Of a stretch of 64,000 nt of DNA, positions 58,470 to 64,000 are shown piece by piece. The notes under the pieces were generated by a model. It ran no database searches and had not been told where the DNA came from. It saw only the letters and a list, made by a program, of their open reading frames with translations. Each line of letters starts with the position of its first letter. Position 1 is the stretch's first letter. Made by a program: the position numbers and the translations under genes. Source of the DNA: Phycisphaeraceae bacterium (GTDB lineage Bacteria > Planctomycetota > Phycisphaerae > Phycisphaerales > UBA1924); the NCBI GenBank assembly GCA_019636495.1, contig JAHBXL010000001.1, positions 1 through 64,000 of the forward strand, in the 5' to 3' direction.

Positions 58470-61130
58470 TCACGGCAGTGTTCTCCCGCTTGGACCCTGC
58501 TGCTCCGCCGCGGCCTCTTCGACGCGCTCTGGCAGTCGGCGGAAGTACCGCTGCACAAGGCGGTCGTAGCGCGAAGGGATCGCGCGGTCGTCCACCGCCT
58601 TCTGCGCGCTCCGCGCGGCCTCGAGCAGCCGCTGACGCGGCGCGATGGCCGAGGGCGCATCGCCCTCGCGCGGGGGCGCGAGCCACTCGGCGACAACCTG
58701 ATCGCGCTCCGACCCGCGCCCCGCGCCCTCGCGCGGACGCGCATCCACTATCTCGGTGCGCCGCGGGCCCGAGGGCGCTGGCGTTGCCGTGCCATCGGGG
58801 CGTGCCTCACCCGTGCCCCCGGAATCGCCGTCGCGCGGCGGCGACTCCCGCTCGTCAGGCGGTGGAGATTGTCCGGCGAGTTCCTCCATGACATCCGGCC
58901 GCTGCCGCGCCAGCGCCCCCGCCCACTGTTCGAGACGCTTGAGTTGATCATCGCTCAGGCCCCGGGCAATCTCCTCGGCCTGTTCGCGGGCGCGCTTCGC
59001 GGCCTCAGCGCTCTGCTGCTGGCGATCGCCATCTCGGGCCATCCTCTGCAACTGCTCCGCAAGACGCTCGACGGCCTGCGGCGTCGGCTCGGGAATGTCG
59101 CCGGGAACGTTGCGTTCGCCGCCCGGGGGGGGGGCTTGCTCTGCAGCAGGCTGCCGGCCGGGTTGGTCGGGAGATGTTCCTTGTGGAACATCCTGATTCC
59201 GGTGGGCTTGTTGCCCGGGACCCTGCGGTTGCTGGCCCTCCTGGCCCGGCTTTGGCTGTTCCGCAGGAGCGGGCTGCTTGTCACCAGGTTCCGGCTGTCG
59301 GCCGGGCGCGGGTTGCTGCCCGGGCTCTTGTTCACCTGCCTGTGGCTGTTCACCCTCTTGGGGCTGCGGCGAATCGTGCGGTTGCTCATCGGCCGTGGGA
59401 CGCGGTCGAGCATCCGCTGGCTGGGTTTCGCCCGGCTTCAGAGACTCCGCCGCATCGCGCAGACGCTGGGCGAGTTCACGGCGCTGGTCGCGCGAGGCGT
59501 TCTGCGCGGAGTCGCGCTGCGACCGTTCTGCGATCTGCTCCGCCGCGCGGCGGGCATCTTCGGGCGACATGCCCTCGCGCTCGAGTTCGCGCTGCAACTG
59601 CTCGGCATCGATCCGCTGTGATCCTTCGCTTCGCTCGCCTTGTTGGGATCGCTCGCCTGGCGTGCCTTGTTGGTTGCCCTGCTCGCCGGGCTTCTGCTCG
59701 CGCTGGCCCTGTTGAGTTTGCTCGCCGGGCGTGCCTTGCTGGTCGCCCTGCTCGCCGGGCTTCTGCTCGCGCTGGCCCTGTTGAGTTTGCTCGCCTGGCT
59801 TGCCTTGCTGGTCGCCCTGCTCGCCGGGCTTCTGCTCGCGCTGGCCCTGTTGAGTTTGCTCGCCGGGCTTACCTTGCTTGTCGCCCTGCTGGTTGCCCTG
59901 CTCGCCGGGCTTCTGCTCGCGCTCATCGGGTTGCCGCTGCGCATCGGTGGGCCGCGTGTCAGTGCTTGCGCGATCTTGCTCCGAGCGAGTCTCCCCTGTT
60001 CGCGGCGAATCTTCACGCGGATCTGGTTCTTGCCTTCCTGTGGGCTCCGCGCGCTGCCGGGCCTCCGCCGCGGCCTGTCGTGCGGCACGTTCGGCCTCCT
60101 GACGCTCCAACTGCTCGAGGTCCTCGGCCAATCGCCGCAGGTCTTCGGCGAGTTGTTCGCGTGCCGCGGGGTCCATCGTCTGCCGCGGGCGCAGCAGTTG
60201 GTTCGCCGCATCTCGCGCTGCGGCGAGGTCGCCCTCGCGGACAGCGCGAGTGAGCGCGGATTCGCGCACATCATCGATCCCGCCCGCTTCGGGCGCGGCC
60301 TCAGGCCAAGCGGAACGGGGCAGGCCCTCGAGCGCGTTCGCGGTGGCCCGCTGGCTGCTCGCCGCGGACTCGGCCTCGCGCTCTTCGCGTTCGGCAATGG
60401 CCTGGAGTTCCTGCACTGCACGCGCTGCGGCATCCTGAGGAGAGATGCGGCCCTGTTCAAGTTCTTCGCGGATCCGTTCGAGTTCAGCGCTGCGTGGATC
60501 GGGCACCGTGGCGGTCGCATCGGCCTGAGTTGTCGGCGCGGGTGGGGCGTGGCGGACAGCCTCTGCCGCGGCGGCAAGTTGTCCCGAAACGCGCTCGCGC
60601 CGCGCCAGTTCGATCGCGGCACGGTCGCGTGCGGCCGCGCGCCCCAGCAGGTCCATCGAAGGAACGAGTATCGCGATGGCCACGCCCGCGAGAATCAGAG
60701 CGGGCAAACCGTGCCACGCGCGGCCAAAGCGCACCGCGATCGCGCGGCGCGGCTCCGCGGCGGCGGCGGCCCGGTCCGACTCTCGCAATGCGAGTTCGAC
60801 GAACACCGGGTCCTGCCTGCGTGCGCCGGCGAGCGTCAGGCCGTTGGTGAGCCGGTCGCGCAGCGCCAGCGCATCATCGACCATTCCCGCGGCGGCGAGC
60901 GGGCCTGCGCGCCGGGCCCACGCGCGGGCCGCACCCAACGCCGCGCCGATCGCGGGCGGCGTTCCGAGGAGCAACGCCCAGTGCACACCCAGACCGACCA
61001 ACCGGTCGGCAAGAACAAGCGCAGCGCCGGCCGCCGCGCCCCAGAGCATCGCCAAACCGACCGCGGCGGTCAGGTCGGCCAGCAGGGCGCGGCGCCGTGC
61101 GGCGGTAATGGTGGCGTACACCCGGCTCAT
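58470..61130 (-). CDS. Membrane protein with long Gln/Glu/Gly/Pro repeat domain, second VWA cluster (886 aa)
   Basis: Two membrane helices (about 20-42 and 50-68) and a third (about 138-156) form an N-terminal module resembling DUF4175-type proteins. Residues about 230-370 are charged coiled coil. Residues about 400-500 contain near-perfect 23-residue repeats of R-E-Q-K-P-G-E-Q-G-D-Q-Q-G-K-P-G-E-Q-T-Q, encoded by 69-bp DNA repeats. Further Gln/Pro-rich sequence and a helical C-terminus follow. TACCAT lies 6 nt before ATG 61130. It probably acts with the VWA protein at 55367-58453. I do not know the function. Confidence 0.75.
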   Translation of the reverse strand: MSRVYATITAARRRALLADLTAAVGLAMLWGAAAGAALVLADRLVGLGVHWALLLGTPPAIGAALGAARAWARRAGPLAAAGMVDDALALRDRLTNGLTLAGARRQDPVFVELALRESDRAAAAAEPRRAIAVRFGRAWHGLPALILAGVAIAILVPSMDLLGRAAARDRAAIELARRERVSGQLAAAAEAVRHAPPAPTTQADATATVPDPRSAELERIREELEQGRISPQDAAARAVQELQAIAEREEREAESAASSQRATANALEGLPRSAWPEAAPEAGGIDDVRESALTRAVREGDLAAARDAANQLLRPRQTMDPAAREQLAEDLRRLAEDLEQLERQEAERAARQAAAEARQRAEPTGRQEPDPREDSPRTGETRSEQDRASTDTRPTDAQRQPDEREQKPGEQGNQQGDKQGKPGEQTQQGQREQKPGEQGDQQGKPGEQTQQGQREQKPGEQGDQQGTPGEQTQQGQREQKPGEQGNQQGTPGERSQQGERSEGSQRIDAEQLQRELEREGMSPEDARRAAEQIAERSQRDSAQNASRDQRRELAQRLRDAAESLKPGETQPADARPRPTADEQPHDSPQPQEGEQPQAGEQEPGQQPAPGRQPEPGDKQPAPAEQPKPGQEGQQPQGPGQQAHRNQDVPQGTSPDQPGRQPAAEQAPPPGGERNVPGDIPEPTPQAVERLAEQLQRMARDGDRQQQSAEAAKRAREQAEEIARGLSDDQLKRLEQWAGALARQRPDVMEELAGQSPPPDERESPPRDGDSGGTGEARPDGTATPAPSGPRRTEIVDARPREGAGRGSERDQVVAEWLAPPREGDAPSAIAPRQRLLEAARSAQKAVDDRAIPSRYDRLVQRYFRRLPERVEEAAAEQQGPSGRTLP
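59640..59935. repeat. Tandem 69-bp repeats (about four copies) inside the 886-aa protein gene
   Basis: The shared segment CTTCTGCTCGCGCTGGCCC recurs at 59691, 59761 and 59830, 69 bp apart, with a further diverged copy near 59910 that has a 12-bp insertion. The unit encodes 23 residues on the minus strand, so copy-number change keeps the frame. Confidence 0.88.
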
Positions 61131-61136
61131 GTACTG

Positions 61137-61142
61137 ATGGTA
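61137..61142 (-). promoter_or_regulatory. -10 element TACCAT for the 886-aa protein
   Basis: Minus-strand TACCAT ends 6 nt before ATG 61130. Confidence 0.45.
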
Positions 61143-61174
61143 CGTTTGAGGGGCCGTCCGGGTTGAGAATCCGC

Positions 61175-61203
61175 GCCGGCCGACGCAGGATCGGCGTGCC
61201 GGC
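61175..61203 (+). promoter_or_regulatory. Bulged hairpin in the trpD leader
   Basis: GCCG pairs with CGGC at the ends, and GCCGA with TCGGC inside, leaving a 4-nt bulge and a 7-nt loop. It ends 26 nt before trpD. There is no run of Trp codons and no U-tract, so attenuation is not shown. Confidence 0.3.
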
Positions 61204-61229
61204 GGCCGATATCAGGACCCGAGGACCTC

Positions 61230-62261
61230 ATGACCGAACCGCAGGAAATCCTCAATCAACTGCTGACCGGGGTGCCGCTGAGCGAGCGGCAGTCGCAGGC
61301 CGCGTTCGAGCAGATCCTGTCGGGCTCGTGGACGGAGGCGCACATCGGAGCGATGCTGGCGCTGATCGCCTCGCGACCGGGCGGGCCGACGGTGGATGAA
61401 CTGGTCGGCGGGGCCAAGGTCATGCGTCGGCACGTCACGCCGATCGCCGCGCCGGCGACCGGCGGAAGATTGATCGACACCTGCGGAACAGGCGGCGCGC
61501 CCAAGGCGTTCAACGTCTCGACCATCGCGGCGCTGGTCACTGCGGCCGCCGCGCCGGGGCGAGTGCTCATCGCCAAGCATGGCAGCACGAGCCGGACCGG
61601 ACGCGGCTCCGCGGAGTTGATGCAGGCGCTGGGCGTGAATGTCGCGGCGACACCGGAGGCGCAGACGCGGTGCCTGGAGAAACTGGGCGTGTGCTTCTGC
61701 TTTGCCATCCACCATCACCCCGCGATGAAACACGCCGCGCCGGCGCGGAAGGCGCTGGGCTTCCCGACAATCTTCAACCTGCTCGGCCCGCTCACAAACC
61801 CCGCGGGCGCGCCGCGTCAGTTGATGGGCACCTACAGCGCGGACCTGGCGCAGAAACTGGCGCATACGCTGGCGCGGCTGGGAGCGCAGAAGGCGATCGT
61901 GGTGACGAGCCACGACGGGCTTGATGAGTTGACGATCACCGACACCAACATCGTGCACACCATCGAGCACGGGGCGATCTCGACGCGGGTGGTGGATGCC
62001 CGGTCGCTGGGGCTGGGCCACGCGCCATTCGATTCACTGGTCGCGGCAACGCTCGACGACGCGGTGCGAGTTGCGCGAGACGTGCTGGCCGGCGCGAAGG
62101 GCCCGCACCGCGACATGGTGCTCCTGAACACGGCTGGTGCGCTGGTCGCGGCCGATGCCGCGGCGGACTTTGCCGACGGGATCTCGCAGGCCGCAACAGC
62201 GATCGACTCTGGCGCGGCGGCACGGACACTCGACGCGCTGGTGGCCGAAAGCAACGCCTGA
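61230..62261 (+). CDS. trpD: Anthranilate phosphoribosyltransferase TrpD (343 aa)
   Basis: TrpD joins anthranilate to PRPP, the second step of tryptophan synthesis. Motifs are D-T-C-G-T-G-G (about 88-94, PRPP loop), F-N-V-S-T (about 98-102), K-H-G-S-T-S-R-T-G-R-G-S-A-E (about 115-128), H-H-P-A-M-K and F-N-L-L-G-P-L-T-N-P-A. Length is standard. No other trp gene is adjacent, so the pathway genes are dispersed. The start is ATG 61230 with a GAGGACC stretch upstream. Confidence 0.95.
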   Translation: MTEPQEILNQLLTGVPLSERQSQAAFEQILSGSWTEAHIGAMLALIASRPGGPTVDELVGGAKVMRRHVTPIAAPATGGRLIDTCGTGGAPKAFNVSTIAALVTAAAAPGRVLIAKHGSTSRTGRGSAELMQALGVNVAATPEAQTRCLEKLGVCFCFAIHHHPAMKHAAPARKALGFPTIFNLLGPLTNPAGAPRQLMGTYSADLAQKLAHTLARLGAQKAIVVTSHDGLDELTITDTNIVHTIEHGAISTRVVDARSLGLGHAPFDSLVAATLDDAVRVARDVLAGAKGPHRDMVLLNTAGALVAADAAADFADGISQAATAIDSGAAARTLDALVAESNA

Positions 62262-62271
62262 GTCCTCGTGA

Positions 62272-62277
62272 TACGCT
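62272..62277 (+). promoter_or_regulatory. -10 element TACGCT for the sulfotransferase-like gene
   Basis: TACGCT ends 7 nt before ATG 62285, in the 23-bp gap after trpD. Confidence 0.45.
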
Positions 62278-62284
62278 CTGCCCC

Positions 62285-63019
62285 ATGAGCGGCACACTGC
62301 TGCGCCTGGCCGTGTGGTCCGGGCCGCGAAGCATCTCGACGGCGATGATGCGCTCGTGGGGCAATCGCGCCGACACAATGGTGAGCGATGAGCCGCTGTA
62401 TGCGCACTACCTGAAGGCGACGGGCCTGGACCACCCCGGTCGCGACGAGGTGATCGCGCACCACGACTCTGACGCGCTGCGAGTGATCGATCACCTGACA
62501 TCCTTCGTGCCCCCGGGGAAAGCCATCTGGTATCAGAAGCACATGGCACACCACCTGCTGCCGGGAATGCCGCGGGAGTGGGTGTCGAAGTTGACCAACG
62601 TGTTCCTGATCCGCGACCCGCGCGAGATGCTCGCCTCGCTGCTGAAGGTCTACCCGCGCGCCGACCTTCCCGACACCGGCCTGCCGCAGCAGGCCGAGTT
62701 GTTCGAGCAGGAGCGTGCCCGCACGGGTCGCACTCCGCCGGTCATCGACGCCCGGGACGTCCTGATGGACCCGCGCGGCATGCTGTCCCGCTTGTGCGCG
62801 GCGGTGGGGGTTGCGTTCGATGAACGGATGCTCTCGTGGCCCGCCGGCCCGCGCCAGACCGACGGCGCGTGGGCGCCGTACTGGTACAGCGCGGTGAACG
62901 CGAGCACGGGGTTTGAGCCGTATTCGCCGAAGGCCGACAGGCTCGATCCGCGGCACGAGCCGCTGCTGGCCCGGTGCATGCCCTTCTACCAATCGCTCCA
63001 TTCCGCGCGGATTGCCTGA
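62285..63019 (+). CDS. P-loop sulfotransferase-like protein paired with a BCAT-like enzyme (244 aa)
   Basis: The N-terminus W-S-G-P-R-S-I-S-T-A-M-M-R-S-W (about 11-25) resembles the PAPS-binding 5' loop of sulfotransferases, and F-L-I-R-D-P-R-E-M-L-A-S-L (about 107-119) resembles the 3'-phosphate-binding segment. D-E-P-L-Y-A-H-Y-L-K-A-T-G lies between. Plant proteins annotated as branched-chain aminotransferase-like 1/2 carry this domain fused to an aminotransferase like the next gene. The activity is not established; kinase-like or sulfotransferase use of a nucleotide is inferred. The next gene starts 8 bp after the stop. Confidence 0.8.
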   Translation: MSGTLLRLAVWSGPRSISTAMMRSWGNRADTMVSDEPLYAHYLKATGLDHPGRDEVIAHHDSDALRVIDHLTSFVPPGKAIWYQKHMAHHLLPGMPREWVSKLTNVFLIRDPREMLASLLKVYPRADLPDTGLPQQAELFEQERARTGRTPPVIDARDVLMDPRGMLSRLCAAVGVAFDERMLSWPAGPRQTDGAWAPYWYSAVNASTGFEPYSPKADRLDPRHEPLLARCMPFYQSLHSARIA

Positions 63020-63027
63020 GGTCTCAC

Positions 63028-63927
63028 ATGCTGCAGAAGTTCAACCCCGCCAACCGCGACATCCTCGTGAACATCAACGGGAAACTGGTCCACCGAGACC
63101 AGGCCGCGATCAGCCCGTTCGATTCTTCGGTGCAGGGAGGCGATGCCGTGTGGGAGGGGCTGCGGGTGTACGGCGGCCGAGTCTTCCGGCTTTCGGCGCA
63201 CCTCGACCGCCTGCGGTCGTCCGCGCTCGCCCTTGCGTTTGCCGAGATCCCGTCTCATGATCGGATCCGCGGGGCAATCCGCGAAACACTCGCCGCGAAC
63301 TCCATGCATGACAACGCGCACATCCGCCTGACGCTCACCCGCGGCGTGAAGATCACCAGCGGGATGGACCCGCGTCTGAACCAATCGGGCCCGACGCTGA
63401 TCGTGCTGGCCGAACACAAAGCGCCGGTGTACGACACGGGCGGACTTTCACTGATCACCAGTTCGGTTCGCCGATTCGCGCCCGACATGCTCGACCCGAA
63501 GATCCACCACTGCAATCTCATCCAGTCGATCATGGCGAAGATCGAGGCCAATGCCGCGGGCGCGGACGATGCCCTGGTGCTTGACCCGCGAGGGTTTGTG
63601 GCCGAGACCAATGCCACCCACTTGTTCCTCGTCGATGACGCCGGGCGGGTCTTGACGCCGCGGGTCGTGGCGTGCCCGGAGGGCATCACCCGGCGCGTGG
63701 TGCTGGACTTGTGCGCAGCACACGGCATCCCGCACGAAGTGCGCGACCTGTCGCTGACGGAGTTCTACCGCGCCGCCGAGGTCTTCTGCACGGGCACGAT
63801 GGGCGAACTTGCCGCGGTGACGCGGATCGACGGCCGGACCATCGGCGAGGGCAAGCCCGGGCCGGTGCTGGGGCGGCTGGCGTCGCTGTTCCGCGGCGTC
63901 GTGGAACGAGAGGCGGAGGTACCCTGA
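63028..63927 (+). CDS. Class IV PLP aminotransferase, branched-chain aminotransferase-like (299 aa)
   Basis: This is a fold-type IV PLP enzyme (BCAT / D-amino-acid transaminase / aminodeoxychorismate lyase group). Key blocks are F-D-S-S-V-Q-G-G-D-A-V-W-E-G-L-R-V-Y (about 32-49), H-L-D-R-L, I-H-H-C-N-L-I-Q-S-I with the K-I-H-H lysine (about 157) as PLP Schiff base, F-V-A-E-T-N-A-T-H-L-F and G-T-M-G-E-L-A-A-V. The H-C-N-L-I-Q-S-I block differs from E. coli IlvE, so the substrate may not be a branched-chain amino acid. ATG 63028 fits the family start. It is co-transcribed with the sulfotransferase-like gene. Confidence 0.87.
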   Translation: MLQKFNPANRDILVNINGKLVHRDQAAISPFDSSVQGGDAVWEGLRVYGGRVFRLSAHLDRLRSSALALAFAEIPSHDRIRGAIRETLAANSMHDNAHIRLTLTRGVKITSGMDPRLNQSGPTLIVLAEHKAPVYDTGGLSLITSSVRRFAPDMLDPKIHHCNLIQSIMAKIEANAAGADDALVLDPRGFVAETNATHLFLVDDAGRVLTPRVVACPEGITRRVVLDLCAAHGIPHEVRDLSLTEFYRAAEVFCTGTMGELAAVTRIDGRTIGEGKPGPVLGRLASLFRGVVEREAEVP

Positions 63928-63938
63928 CGCACCGGTTG

Positions 63939-63957
63939 CCGCGTCGGCACGACGCGG
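63939..63957. terminator. Strong 8-bp hairpin after the aminotransferase gene
   Basis: CCGCGTCG and CGACGCGG are perfect inverted arms with a 3-nt loop, 12 bp after the stop codon. There is no T-run, so it is either a weak terminator or an mRNA 3'-end stabiliser. Confidence 0.4.
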
Positions 63958-63979
63958 ACGAATCTGGTACAACACGCCC

Positions 63980-64000
63980 GTGAGCCCCGGCGCACCACCG
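63980..64000 (+). CDS. Possible start of the next gene (cut by the window edge)
   Basis: GTG 63980 follows TACAAC (63968-63973) at 6 nt, the spacing seen at many starts in this window. Only seven codons are visible (V-S-P-G-A-P-P), so no product can be named. Confidence 0.25.

Noticed and set aside
1..64000. tRNA or rRNA genes, CRISPR arrays, IS elements or prophage
   Set aside because: No cloverleaf with a TTCGAnTC arm in context, no rRNA-like stretch, no regularly spaced repeats beyond the coding 69-bp repeats, and no transposase, integrase or phage structural protein was seen.

Overview
The window looks like a chromosomal segment of a GC-rich planctomycete, most likely of the class Phycisphaerae. 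The clues are an LEPR/LEQR-type N-terminal motif on a surface protein (1-398), a C-terminal dockerin-like motif on a secreted protein (9851-11209), two membrane proteins with CxxCGYD...CPECG zinc ribbons (4975-5397 and 31204-31584), several VWA/MoxR clusters, and outer-membrane biology (lpxI, ExbD, RND efflux). No rRNA, tRNA, CRISPR array, IS element or prophage was seen. Genes are packed on both strands with many 4-base ATGA/GTGA/TTGA overlaps, and several convergent pairs touch or overlap at their 3' ends.

Layout. 1-7.2 kb: surface protein, membrane protein, DinB-like protein, two secreted cysteine-rich proteins, isocitrate dehydrogenase, a small accessory patch and an Eis-like acetyltransferase. 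7.2-12.4 kb: a ligase-associated-type DEXH helicase, a secreted Ig-like/dockerin-like protein and a fatty-acid desaturase. 12.4-18 kb: a manganese uptake locus with two permeases (one fused to a DtxR-like repressor domain), ATPase, binding protein, outer-membrane protein and divergent mntR, with palindromic MntR-type boxes. 18-27.7 kb: a seven-gene MoxR/DUF58/VWA operon ending in a 1334-residue membrane-anchored protein. 27.7-34.2 kb: a beta-helix/PA14 protein, a sugar-type ABC ATPase, a second zinc-ribbon protein, a two-module secreted protein and a FIST protein. 34.2-41.5 kb: release-factor-like protein, tsaD and an S41 protease; then dnaX with an apparent -1 recoding site, ybaB, two ExbD-like proteins and a CPBP protease. 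41.5-52.6 kb: glycosyltransferase, M19 dipeptidase, aminotransferase, PhoX-like phosphatase, SGNH hydrolase and an RND adaptor/pump pair. 52.6-64 kb: DUF1294, lpxI, a TlyA-like methyltransferase, a second VWA cluster containing 69-bp tandem repeats, trpD, and a sulfotransferase-like/BCAT-like pair.

Four signals stand out. (1) About fourteen genes that begin transcription units have a TAnnnT hexamer ending 5-10 nt before the start codon, which suggests widespread leaderless transcription. (2) dnaX carries an E. coli-like internal Shine-Dalgarno, an A7 slippery tract abutting UGA, and a run of ten G seven nt downstream; the DnaX C-terminal region continues in the -1 frame. (3) The manganese locus combines an E. 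coli-like MntR, palindromic boxes, a possible Mn porin and a permease-repressor fusion resembling chlamydial YtgCR. (4) A secreted 78-residue protein contains 20 cysteines.
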